From: Opitutales bacterium
GTDB lineage: Bacteria > Verrucomicrobiota > Verrucomicrobiia > Opitutales > Oceanipulchritudinaceae
Reading direction: 5' to 3'
NCBI GenBank assembly: GCA_020831585.1
Contig: JAFIGE010000020.1
Location: 1-50,626 of the forward strand
Length of the DNA stretch: 50,626 nucleotides
Of the stretch, positions 26,601 through 32,990 are shown one piece after another. Position numbers and translations under genes: made by a program. The notes below the pieces were generated by a model. That model searched no databases. It saw only the letters and a list, made by a program, of their open reading frames with translations, and was not told the DNA's origin. Numbering within the stretch: the stretch's first letter is position 1; the number at the start of each line of letters is the position of its first letter.

Positions 26601-27379
26601 TGCCTGCCGTTCCGGCGCGCATCATTGACGAGTTTTATGTCGTCCACGTGGGAGGGACGGCGGGAGAAACGCCCTTCCGGCGGGTCTTCGGCTACTACGC
26701 CGGGATGACCCTCGCCGACTATCTCCAGTTCGGAGCGCTCCACCCCATGCGGGTCTATCTCATCCATGCCGACGGCACCCCTTACCGCACCCCCACCGGT
26801 TTCAATCCCGGTGCCGGAACCTTCCTTCACGTTCGTGGCTACCGCGATTTTATTGATTTCGATGCCGGTGTCACCGTTCTCGAAGTCATCGAAAAGCCCC
26901 TCGTTGCCGCCCTTCCCAAGAATGTCATCATCGACGTGGATGCGGGTTTGGTCTCGCCCGACCTCCTCGACTTTTATAGCCGGGATTTCATTGATCCCTT
27001 TGCCGACGACGACGGCGATGGCTACACCAACCTCCAGGAGATCCTCGCCGGTTCAGATCCCTTCTCCGCTTCAAGTATACCCCGCAACCCCGCAGGGGAC
27101 GCTCAGGTGCCCCTTGATGCGCGACTGCCCGAGGTGAGCATTGTCAAAGATGAATGGGGTTATCACTACCAGCTCCAGTTTGAATTTCCGCCCGAGCTTT
27201 CACAGGACATCGTTTTCGCGCTCTATGTAAGTACCGATTTGGAGGACTTTTATCCAACCGGAGAAACGGCGAGTTGGACGGGTATGGGCACGAGTCACAG
27301 TGTGGTTCTGCCCTCTCCCAGCGGTTCACCCGGCGGCGCGCCCGGTGGATTCTACCGTCTGCGCCTGCGCTTGCGCTGA
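23636..27379 (+). CDS. Giant secreted protein with chitobiase-C-like and calcium-binding repeats
   Basis: 1247 aa. Signal peptide about residues 1-21 (TLSFLALVVAPLLSAA). Residues about 30-450 could form a propeller-like beta region. Around 480-560, RVEPAGGEYDATVFMSFSA followed by ..TVRYRAI..W..Y resembles the chitobiase/beta-hexosaminidase C-terminal (CHB_HEX_C_1) module. Two acidic calcium-loop segments follow the thrombospondin-3/EF-hand style: DANFDGVPDFVKSAFGLDP with DGDGDGVSD (about 565-600), and DDDGDGYTNLQEILAGSDPF (about 1125). The C-terminus is a short 'YVSTDLEDFYPTGE' domain as on many Opitutae exported proteins. Function unknown. Third large protein of the cluster. Confidence 0.68.
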   Translation: MAKIRTLSFLALVVAPLLSAAYIVETPSQILVSADFATNGRMGLVAVDRVDGTFAVADAAAGGDLVWRPRAYESGLSDVAAAATGRFFPASTGDFPALALTAPFANRAQVFDLRPFSPVYPRAVPVNSLLGPSLLATIDNETSNAPEALALAAVLAEPTGHRLGRIGWNGFAWRQLPGERTHPDAPVRVVSLPDALGLRRVVGLLHQKTTVSRVFTLHETGGPLIPVGQTALSGLPVDSDLRAIRLGPDDWIVRFATAGSLDSFHVHPWVNGALGAAAPVLLGASVTHFEVYPSVDRVYLTGRLAGGQLRVWEWIPQQAPVPAVDLSPAASAGFLGILPLGPEAFRLLRSAPGGDRLASVERFDKVGTNWKSGGVQPVPPVSRPLGGANVLFFSADPLRDPDARLLRGLRLADWSVAALDTGAKVLVSAAHWEGTSLGIGSAQEFNIGAAPAGTEVIHINQMRPDAAISTELRPLGDLPRSVRVEPAGGEYDATVFMSFSANPANSTVRYRAIHEAAWTNYTPGSEIPVFADTTILFVAEGFESPASPIGSVTYTFSTPPEQNDANFDGVPDFVKSAFGLDPQGAADGDGDGVSDLIELLAALEHGLDPAMVHDASAQPTNQQVEALGLRGEDVFSLGFRPLSPPPVTPFAGGDMASSPGGPLLPPPTQVFLHTLDGRFMGSALTTSTPDGVTARIPGLFAFDSDLFLVAATDAVFQPNAPEFSQIQPFGRQLLALVPAPQLPPRAFSGFIFGQHGGLANLPTEAIAWLQAYLDWRRNLPPQDAGIVALDVESTLHALLNEFVLGQLLYARRNAAGPETDPRVAIHPVVDPDNPDNLPVFVDPLAAFPVKHITLTGFRENEFAVPSARFAESVTGDLVPDVMPTAQQIKSLRWHRTSARPAIAPPFHALPPLEAVRHGVEFSALRDLARRIYRLSAQDDEARLRAPVDTLRHFIRTGDLPTAAWIDALASTPGGAFLLADAWAELNALLPAVPARIIDEFYVVHVGGTAGETPFRRVFGYYAGMTLADYLQFGALHPMRVYLIHADGTPYRTPTGFNPGAGTFLHVRGYRDFIDFDAGVTVLEVIEKPLVAALPKNVIIDVDAGLVSPDLLDFYSRDFIDPFADDDGDGYTNLQEILAGSDPFSASSIPRNPAGDAQVPLDARLPEVSIVKDEWGYHYQLQFEFPPELSQDIVFALYVSTDLEDFYPTGETASWTGMGTSHSVVLPSPSGSPGGAPGGFYRLRLRLR

Positions 27380-27461
27380 ACCTGCCAGCGTCTGCCGCAT
27401 CGCTATCGATACCAAACGGGCAAATCCCGGTAAGCCGTCCTTTCATCCCGCCCTTATCGGG

Positions 27462-27709
27462 ATGCAGGGTCAGCTGCACACTATCCATCCAGATTTGCAC
27501 GCTCTCCTAAGCCTGTTCGGCCTCTTCACGGCTGCGGCGCAGGATGCCCCTGTCGTCGCCACCCTCCTCTTTCTCGCCCCCCCCCCTTCGCGCCCGGCCT
27601 CACCCGTCTCGATCTCCTGCACTTGCAGCGCCACGCCGCCCTCCAAGCCTTCCTCTCCGCCACGACCCGCCAAACGCTCCTCGCTCAACTCGAATTAGCT
27701 CTTCCATAG
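27462..27709 (+). pseudogene. Small ORF broken at a C10 tract
   Basis: Starting at ATG 27,462 the frame reads MQGQLHTIHPDLHALLSLFG and then APVVATLLFLAPP before running into a C10 tract (27,577-27,586). With eleven C it would continue FAPGLTRLDLLHLQRHAALQ and end LAQLELALP at TAG 27,707-27,709, for 82 aa. The start codon lies in the 3' arm of a 7-bp hairpin. I do not recognise the product. It could be a decayed fragment, a sequencing error in a long C run, or a phase-variable gene. It follows the last giant secreted protein by 82 bp. Confidence 0.35.
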
Positions 27710-27825
27710 GTGAAGCCCACCACCATCCTCAGGCCGGTCAATGCACCGCTCAGTTCCCCACAAGCCTCAACCCGCAATACCCCCTTCGCCCCGCCCGCAC
27801 ACACCCTTCCTCCCCGTCTTCTAAA

Positions 27826-27841
27826 TGTCTCACCTGAGACA
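27826..27841 (+). repeat. TGTCTCA palindrome copy 4, upstream of paaX-like gene
   Basis: Perfect core TGTCTCA-CC-TGAGACA, preceded by TAAA. First of three copies upstream of the paaX-like gene; its centre is 42 bp from the next. Confidence 0.9.
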
Positions 27842-27867
27842 AATCTTTGCCAGTAAGGCATTATAAA

Positions 27868-27883
27868 TGTCTTACCTGAGACA
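27868..27883 (+). repeat. TGTCTCA palindrome copy 5, upstream of paaX-like gene
   Basis: Core TGTCTTA-CC-TGAGACA, one mismatch in the left arm. A TATAAA (27,862-27,867) directly abuts it, so a protein bound here would block a promoter placed there. Centre 47 bp from copy 6. Confidence 0.87.
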
Positions 27884-27914
27884 AAAACGGGGGAGGAACA
27901 AGTGGGGTTGTTTG

Positions 27915-27930
27915 TGTCTCACCTGAGACA
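27915..27930 (+). repeat. TGTCTCA palindrome copy 6, 40 bp before the paaX-like start
   Basis: Perfect core TGTCTCA-CC-TGAGACA followed by TTTTT. Its centre is 40 bp upstream of ATG 27,963, in the leader of the gene. Confidence 0.9.
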
Positions 27931-27962
27931 TTTTTGGCTTCACGGGAGGGCTTTTGCGGGTC

Positions 27963-28778
27963 ATGTTGGTGGGTATGAAAGCGAATACAATGCTGCTTCT
28001 TTACAATCTGTTGTGGACGGTCGACACGTTTGCGCGCCCTTCCTACCGGATGCTTGATGAGAGTTTCGAGGGTTGGGCACACCGGAGGGGTCTGCTCGGG
28101 CAGATCCACCGACTGGAGGCGGAGGGGTTTCTGGAATCCCAAGAGACCGCCTTTGACCGCAAGCGCATTGTTCGCCTGACGGAGGCGGGCAGGCGGGCAG
28201 CACTGGGCGGACGGGACCCCGAGGCCTGCTGGAGCACACCCTGGGACAAAAAGTGGCGTCTGGTGCTCTTTGATCTGCCTGCGGACGAGCATCGCTTGCG
28301 CAAGCAACTACACCGCTCCCTGAAGGCAAACGGTTGTGGATGCCTCCAGGGAAGCGTGTGGATCTCGGCGCGCCCTGTGCCGGACACAAAGCGTCTGTTC
28401 GAGAACCCGGGGCGCGACTGCTCTCACCTGATCCTCCTGGATGCCGTCTCCCGCGGCGCAAAGGTGGATCGCCAAATGGTGAACGCCGCCTACAGATGGG
28501 ATCGAATCAACGAAAACTACGAGGACCATTTGCAGGTTCTCCGGGACAAGCCCCCTTTTTCCGAAGGGCACGCGGCGTTCTTGGCCTGGTCCAGGCGGGA
28601 GAACAACGCCTGGCTGACAGCGGTGAGCGAAGATCCCCTCCTGCCCGCCGAACTCCTCCCCCGGGGCTATCTCGGACGCAAAGCCTGGAATAAGCGCAAA
28701 CGCGTTCTTAAAGGCATGGAAACCCGCTCGCGGAGCCTGCTCTCCAACCCAGTCCCCTCACCTCCCCGTGAAGCATGA
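27963..28778 (+). CDS. PaaX family regulator with central Cas2-like domain
   Basis: 271 aa from ATG 27,963 (GGGAGGG 12 bases upstream; a TTG at 27,954 and an ATG at 27,975 are alternatives). Residues about 10-80 form the winged helix-turn-helix (MLLLYNLLWTVDTF, RRGLLGQIHRLEAEGFLESQ, RLTEAGRRAAL). Residues about 94-170 form the Cas2-like ferredoxin fold of PaaX proteins (WDKKWRLVLFDLPADEHRLR, Asp104 in the FDLP strand; LKANGCGCLQGSVWIS). The C-terminus has the PaaX_C ending DPLLPAELLPRGYLGRKAW. In E. coli PaaX represses phenylacetate genes using phenylacetyl-CoA, but no such genes are here. The gene is flanked by four palindromes (three before, one after), pointing to self-regulation or a repeat-linked role. 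Confidence 0.85.
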   Translation: MLVGMKANTMLLLYNLLWTVDTFARPSYRMLDESFEGWAHRRGLLGQIHRLEAEGFLESQETAFDRKRIVRLTEAGRRAALGGRDPEACWSTPWDKKWRLVLFDLPADEHRLRKQLHRSLKANGCGCLQGSVWISARPVPDTKRLFENPGRDCSHLILLDAVSRGAKVDRQMVNAAYRWDRINENYEDHLQVLRDKPPFSEGHAAFLAWSRRENNAWLTAVSEDPLLPAELLPRGYLGRKAWNKRKRVLKGMETRSRSLLSNPVPSPPREA

Positions 28779-28792
28779 TCAAGGCAACTTTG

Positions 28793-28810
28793 ATGTCTCA
28801 GGTGAGACAT
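28793..28810 (-). repeat. TGTCTCA palindrome copy 7, inverted, after the paaX-like gene
   Basis: Perfect 18-bp form with GG centre (28,801-28,802), so in opposite orientation to the three upstream copies. It begins shortly after the paaX-like stop (28,776-28,778) and precedes the convergent thioredoxin-fold gene. Confidence 0.9.
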
Positions 28811-28884
28811 TCAGGTGGACGGGAGCCCAAGGTGGGCAGTGATTTGTGCAGGGGGGGGTGAGGAGGCGGGCCGGATCGCTCTCT

Positions 28885-29505
28885 TTAGAGCGCCGTTTTT
28901 ACGGCGTGGAGCAGGTCCTTTGTGGAAAGCCGCTCGCGGTAGTCGGGGTTGTGGTATCGAAAAACCACTTCACCTTGCGCGTTGGTCAGAAACACCGCCG
29001 GGACTGGCAGGATGCGGTGGGTTTCTCCCGAGGATGCCTCGATATCGATGCCAAATCCCTTGAGCCGCGCGAAGGTGGCTTCATCTACCCGAAAGGCGAC
29101 GCCAAAGGCCTGCATCGCCGACATGGAGCTATCCGAGAAAAGGCGGTAGGGATGGTCCGCACCGGCTTCAACTTCGGCAACGGCTTCGGGCCTATCAGGG
29201 GAAAGAGCGACTACCTGCACGCCGTGTTCTCTCAGCTGCGGAAACACGTCAGCCAAGGCGGCCAATTCGGTGTTGCAATAGGGACACCAACCACCGCGAT
29301 AAAACAGGAAAAGGGTCGGTTTGCCTTCGGCTAATTGGCGGACCGAAACGGGCACGCCCTCACCGTCACGAACCTCTACCCCGGGGAGGCGACTCCCGAC
29401 AGTGAGCGGGCTGACATCTTCGGCGCGTTCTGGGATTTCAGCCTTCCCGGCGAGCCCGGTGACCATCATGGCGAGGGCGAAACAGGTCATCAATCGTTTT
29501 TGCAT
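28885..29505 (-). CDS. Exported AhpC/TSA (peroxiredoxin-like) thioredoxin-fold protein
   Basis: 206 aa. Signal peptide about residues 1-22 (LMTCFALAMMVTGLAGKAE). The active-site segment FLFYRGGWCPYCNTELAAL (near residue 66-84) has a CxxC pair, as in the peroxiredoxin-like 'redoxin' branch, followed by VVALSPDRPEAV and the cis-Pro strand ILPVPAVFLTNAQGEVVFRY. It should act in the periplasm as a thiol peroxidase or disulfide reductase; which of the two is not clear. It stands alone, convergent with the paaX-like gene and divergent from the DinB-like gene. Confidence 0.85.
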   Translation of the reverse strand: MQKRLMTCFALAMMVTGLAGKAEIPERAEDVSPLTVGSRLPGVEVRDGEGVPVSVRQLAEGKPTLFLFYRGGWCPYCNTELAALADVFPQLREHGVQVVALSPDRPEAVAEVEAGADHPYRLFSDSSMSAMQAFGVAFRVDEATFARLKGFGIDIEASSGETHRILPVPAVFLTNAQGEVVFRYHNPDYRERLSTKDLLHAVKTAL

Positions 29506-29681
29506 ACTGCTTCAAGACGTGATACTTACCGCAATATTCCATTGTTTTCTTCGAGACGGCGGGCGACGGACGATTCGGCGATCAAACCTCTTTTTGGAAT
29601 AATGTCCCACGTAGGGCGTCACCTTTCCCTGTAAGGAAGACGCGCCATTCCTCGTTGTCTCCCTCAACCTGACTAATCCGC

Positions 29682-30221
29682 ATGACCGAACCACCTTTCG
29701 AACACATTCGCTTCAGTGTCGTGGAAACCCTGCGGCAAGGTGATTGCCTCCTCGTGGCGATCGACGACACGTCCTACACCGCTCCGATTGAAGCGGTCTA
29801 CGGTGCCACCATCGGGAGCCACTATCGCCACTGTCTGGAACACTTCGAGGCCCTGCTCAATACGGTTGCCTCGGGGCGGGTCGATTACGATGCGCGCCTG
29901 CGCGATCCCGTCGTTGAAAACGACCGGGCGACCGCGCTTGTCCGCACCCGGGCGCTCATTGCTCGTTTCCGCGATGGTCTGGCGAAGGAGGAATTGGCCG
30001 CACCGGTTTCCATCCGATGCAAGGTCTCCTATCTTGGAGAGGTTTCGCCGGAAGTGGCGTCGACCTTTGCGCGGGAAGCCATGTATGCGGTCGTGCATGC
30101 GATTCACCACTACGCGCTCATCGGCATTATCTGCCGCTTGCAGGGTGTTCCGCCGCCCGAGGGATTTGGGATTGCGCCATCGACGGCACAGCACCGCCGC
30201 CTTTCCTCCACCCGCAGCTGA
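29682..30221 (+). CDS. DinB-like four-helix protein
   Basis: 179 aa. Features of the DinB/YfiT-like metal-binding bundle are visible: GATIGSHYRHCLEHFEALL (about residue 41-59) with His residues of the first site, and YAVVHAIHHYALIGIICRL (about 140-158) with the second His pair, ending in the typical GFGIAPST. Members are thiol S-transferase-like or unknown. No catalytic role can be read here. The ribosome site is weak. A GNAT/acyltransferase gene overlaps or follows at once, so the pair may be co-transcribed. Confidence 0.72.
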   Translation: MTEPPFEHIRFSVVETLRQGDCLLVAIDDTSYTAPIEAVYGATIGSHYRHCLEHFEALLNTVASGRVDYDARLRDPVVENDRATALVRTRALIARFRDGLAKEELAAPVSIRCKVSYLGEVSPEVASTFAREAMYAVVHAIHHYALIGIICRLQGVPPPEGFGIAPSTAQHRRLSSTRS

Positions 30222-31770
30222 AAGCTCATCATGTGCACGCCTCAGCTGGCAATGCTCGCCCGGAAAGCTTGTCGTCGTGGCCAACCATCCCCTCGGGGGT
30301 ATTGATTTCTTCGCTTTGGCGCACCTTCTCGACTCTGTTCGTCCTGGTGCGTGGAAGTTTTTCAGCAACCAGATTCTCACCGCTTTGCCGGTTTTCCGAG
30401 ACCACCTCCTATCGATCGACGTTCTTGGTCGCAGCCCGGCGGCCCATTCTCTCAATCGGCGCGGTCTGGCCGACGCCATCCGCTGTCTGCGCTCGGGCGG
30501 TATCATCGGCCTCTTCCCGGCGGGACGTGTGGCCCACCGCCACCGGGATCTCGGCGGCGCCCTCGCCGACCGCGCATGGAGCGAGCATGCGGTTCGTTTG
30601 GCTGCCAAAACGGGTGCCGCTGTGGCCTGCCTCCACATCAGTGGTCAAAACAGCCCTTTCTTTCTTCGCCTGCCGCCAACGTGGCCACGTTTGCGTGCCC
30701 TCATGCTTTGCCGCGAGTTCACCCGGCCAGTTGTAACGAAAATCCAACTACAGCTGGCCTTTCTGGGGAAAGTCGAAGACATGGGGGTTCCGCTGCCTCA
30801 GGCGACTGCCTGGTTGCATGCCCGGTGCCACCTGCAGGCTGATCTGGCAGACGCCGCCCGGCCACAGCCCGGGCTGGAAAAGCCACAGAGCCCGGTGTCT
30901 CTCCCGCCGACAAACAACCTTCCGGGGGAGTTGAAGCGCGACCCCGCCGCGCACCTCGCCAGTCACGGTTCGTTCGACCTCTTTTTTCTCGCCGGGCGGG
31001 AGGTGCCGGAGACCCTGCAAGCCCTGGGGCGCGCCCGCGAGCACACCTTTCGCACCGCCGGACAGGGTACCGGGCAAGCGGTCGATCTGGCCCCCGAAGA
31101 CACGCATTATCATCATTTGATTCTATGGGACCGCAAAGGCCAACAGCTCGCCGGGGCTTACCGGGTGGGGCTCGTTTCAGAGATTCTTGCCAAGAAAGGA
31201 GCCGGCGGTCTTTACCTCCACCACGTATTTCACCTGCGCCCGGCTCTCTTTCGCGCCATGGGGGAAACCCTTGAACTGAGCCGCTCCTTTGTCTTGCCCG
31301 CCTACCAACGGGAGAGTGACGCCCTCGCCGCTCTGTGGAAGGGGCTGGGCGCGGTCGCGACGGCCAGAAAGGCGAAGACGTTTTTTGGCTCCGTGACGAT
31401 CTCCAACGCACACCATCCGGCCTCGCGTGCCATCCTTGTTGATCATCTCCGCCGAAATTATGGGGATGACCCGACTCTGTGCCGCCTCGTGCGGCCGCGT
31501 CGTCCCCTTATTCCGCCATCCCATTATCATTCCCTTTTCAGCGATGCCTATGCCGGCCAGCCGGTCGCAGCGTTGGCCCCCCTCATTGACGAGATCGAAC
31601 AAGGCAAAAGGGGTATTCCGCCCCTTATCCGTTACTATTGCGGAATTGGGGCAAAGTTCCTCGGCTTTCACGTCGAGGCGGCTTTTCAAGATGCGCTCTA
31701 CTGCCTCCTTCGGGTGGACATTCCCTCCATTCCACCGGCCTACCGGCGGCGGTTTATGCCGCGCGGGTGA
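30166..31770 (+). CDS. OlsF-like bifunctional acyltransferase (PlsC-like plus GNAT), N-terminus uncertain
   Basis: Up to 534 aa. The N-terminal part has lysophospholipid acyltransferase motifs VVVANHPLGGIDFF (NHxxxxD) and GLFPAGRV (glycine-rich site). The C-terminal part (from about residue 260) is the hemolysin/OlsB-type GNAT domain: LGRAREHTFRTAGQGTGQAV, LILWDRKGQQLAGAYRVG, LELSRSFVLPAYQ, FGSVTISN. This fusion matches OlsF, which makes ornithine lipids by N- then O-acylation, so a membrane-lipid role is likely. Oddly, the NHPLGG motif lies only 20-40 codons from any possible start. In-frame TTG codons (30,166 and 30,172) lie inside the DinB-like gene, and GTG 30,277 is inside the motif strand. 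The usual 60-100 leading residues are missing, so the gene may be 5'-truncated. Confidence 0.72.
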   Translation: MGLRHRRHSTAAFPPPAAESSSCARLSWQCSPGKLVVVANHPLGGIDFFALAHLLDSVRPGAWKFFSNQILTALPVFRDHLLSIDVLGRSPAAHSLNRRGLADAIRCLRSGGIIGLFPAGRVAHRHRDLGGALADRAWSEHAVRLAAKTGAAVACLHISGQNSPFFLRLPPTWPRLRALMLCREFTRPVVTKIQLQLAFLGKVEDMGVPLPQATAWLHARCHLQADLADAARPQPGLEKPQSPVSLPPTNNLPGELKRDPAAHLASHGSFDLFFLAGREVPETLQALGRAREHTFRTAGQGTGQAVDLAPEDTHYHHLILWDRKGQQLAGAYRVGLVSEILAKKGAGGLYLHHVFHLRPALFRAMGETLELSRSFVLPAYQRESDALAALWKGLGAVATARKAKTFFGSVTISNAHHPASRAILVDHLRRNYGDDPTLCRLVRPRRPLIPPSHYHSLFSDAYAGQPVAALAPLIDEIEQGKRGIPPLIRYYCGIGAKFLGFHVEAAFQDALYCLLRVDIPSIPPAYRRRFMPRG

Positions 31771-31828
31771 AATCAGGCCCGCAATGGAAGGGTGTCGCGG
31801 AAAATCGCAAACAGGCGGAATATCGTAT

Positions 31829-31854
31829 GGAATAACGAACCGGTGCCGACGTCA
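31829..31854 (+). promoter_or_regulatory. Possible ECF-type promoter before the yceI remnant/sigma operon
   Basis: GGAATA (31,829-31,834) and CGTCA (31,850-31,854) are separated by 15 bases, as in many ECF sigma promoters (GGAAC-like -35, CGTC-like -10). It lies 41 bp upstream of the first start codon of an operon encoding an ECF sigma factor, so autoregulation is possible. Short motifs of this kind arise by chance. Confidence 0.25.
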
Positions 31855-31894
31855 AAGGATAGGTCTACCTTTTAACCTCCAGAAACATTGTGAC

Positions 31895-32180
31895 ATGCAA
31901 AATTTGTTCCCCCGTTTTCCCCCCCTTCACAAAGCAAGTCGCCTCCTCACAAAGCGCATGCGCGTCGGGATTTCACTCCTTGCCTTGATCAATCCACTCT
32001 GCCTGTCGGGAGCGGACTACGCCCTTAAGAAGCACCGTATTGAATGGAGCGGCTCCATGCCCGCCTCCACCCTTCAATGAGAACTACCAAAACTCCGGCA
32101 TCTTCGGCACGGCCAAGGACAAAATCATCAGGGATCTCGTGGTCCTCACGATCTCCCTCCACGTCGTTCGGCAAAATTGA
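31895..32180 (+). pseudogene. YceI-like gene with an internal deletion
   Basis: The 5' part (ATG 31,895 or 31,958) encodes a signal peptide (RVGISLLALINPLCLSGA) and the start of a YceI domain, ADYALKKHRIEWSGSMPAST. The frame then stops at 32,078-32,080. In another frame the text resumes as FNENYQNSGIFGTAKDKII and then RDLVVLTISLHVVRQN, ending at TGA 32,178-32,180, which resembles the last two strands of verrucomicrobial YceI proteins. About 100-110 residues of the lipocalin-like middle are absent, so this looks like a deletion remnant rather than a sequencing slip. YceI proteins bind isoprenoid-type lipids in the periplasm. It is the first gene of the sigma-factor operon. Confidence 0.55.
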
Positions 32181-32193
32181 AAAAGCTTTCCGC

Positions 32194-32427
32194 ATGAAAA
32201 TAAACACCCCACACGTCCATTCCTCAACGCGGCCAAGCTGCGCGGGCGGGTGCGGCGGGAACGGATTCTGTCCCGGAATGGCGCTCCTCCTATCCCTTGG
32301 ATCGGCCTACGCCCTGCACCACTTCACCGGGTGGGGCTGGGCCGTCATCCCGGTCGTGGTCTTCGGCACCCTCGCGCTCGTCTTGGGCCTCCACAACTAT
32401 TTGAATCCTTTTCGCCGGCGCGGTTGA
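32194..32427 (+). CDS. Small Cys/Gly-rich membrane protein (77 aa) in the sigma operon
   Basis: From ATG 32,194: a short N-terminus, then CAGGCGGNGFCPG (three Cys), then two hydrophobic helices (MALLLSLGSAYALHHFTGW and AVIPVVVFGTLALVLGLHNY), ending FRRRG. No family recognised. The clustered Cys next to a membrane could bind a metal or respond to thiol stress. It starts 13 bases after the YceI remnant and ends 4 bases before the sigma gene, so it is co-transcribed with the sigma/anti-sigma pair. No clear ribosome site. Confidence 0.6.
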   Translation: MKINTPHVHSSTRPSCAGGCGGNGFCPGMALLLSLGSAYALHHFTGWGWAVIPVVVFGTLALVLGLHNYLNPFRRRG

Positions 32428-32431
32428 GACC

Positions 32432-32989
32432 ATGAACCCCGAAACCTTCACCCGCGTCGTCGATGAATGGCATGAGCCACTCTACCGCTTTGCCTTATCT
32501 CTCTGCCGCAATCCCGACGATGCCCTCGACCACACGCAAAACGCCTTCCACAAGCTCGCTGTGAAAGCGCACACCATCCGGGACAAAAGCAAAGTGAAGA
32601 CGTGGCTTTTCAGCGTGCTCTATCGCGATTTCGCGGATCGCTACCGGCGGAACAAGCGGCACCCCTCCACCCCCCTCGACTGCCTTGCCGAGCAAGCAGA
32701 GGAGCCACCTGCCGAAGCCGGGCGCGCGGTCGATACCGACCGCCTCCTCGTCCTCCTCGCCGGAATGGAGGAGCCCTACCGGGCACCTCTTGTTCTCTTC
32801 TACATGCGTTCGTTTTCCTACAAGGAAATCGCCGAAACGCTGGACGTGCCCATCGGCACGGTCATGTCGCGACTGCGGCGGGCCAAAGACCAGCTTCGCT
32901 CCCGTTTCGAAAGCGACGAAGCCGAACCTGCAAACGGGGACGAAAACCCGGCCCTTCCCCCTCCCATTCCTTTCAAAAAGAGAGCCTGA
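32432..32989 (+). CDS. ECF-type RNA polymerase sigma factor
   Basis: 185 aa. Region 2 covers about residues 8-75 (EPLYRFALSLCRNPDDALDH with the DxxQ-like DHTQNAFHKL, VKTWLFSVLYRDFADRYRR). Region 4 covers about 110-165 (LAGMEEPYRAPLVLFYMRSF, SYKEIAETLDVPIGTVMSRL). A Pro/Glu-rich tail follows. ATG 32,432 is 4 bases after the small membrane protein. The anti-sigma gene starts 1 base after the stop. It probably directs a cell-envelope or oxidative stress response, but its regulon is unknown. Confidence 0.92.
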   Translation: MNPETFTRVVDEWHEPLYRFALSLCRNPDDALDHTQNAFHKLAVKAHTIRDKSKVKTWLFSVLYRDFADRYRRNKRHPSTPLDCLAEQAEEPPAEAGRAVDTDRLLVLLAGMEEPYRAPLVLFYMRSFSYKEIAETLDVPIGTVMSRLRRAKDQLRSRFESDEAEPANGDENPALPPPIPFKKRA

Positions 32990-32990
32990 A

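Larger units (their letters stand above)
27380..27962. other. 583-bp region between the giant-protein cluster and the paaX-like gene
   Basis: It holds a 7-bp hairpin CATCCCG/CGGGATG (27,444-27,464), a frame-broken 82-codon ORF (27,462-27,709), a pyrimidine-rich stretch (about 27,715-27,820) and three TGTCTCA palindromes (27,826-27,930). A TATAAA (27,862-27,867) abuts palindrome 5 and could be the -10 of the paaX-like gene, but no good -35 is present. Confidence 0.5.

Noticed and set aside
27826-27930. Three regularly placed repeats read as a CRISPR array
   Set aside because: Only three 16-bp palindromic copies with unequal gaps of 26 and 31 bases, one with a mismatch, no cas genes, and identical elements scattered singly elsewhere.
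29716-30165. 5' extension of the acyltransferase frame through the DinB-like gene
   Set aside because: Arg/Ser/Pro-rich text without similarity to acyltransferases; the DinB-like frame is the coding one here.
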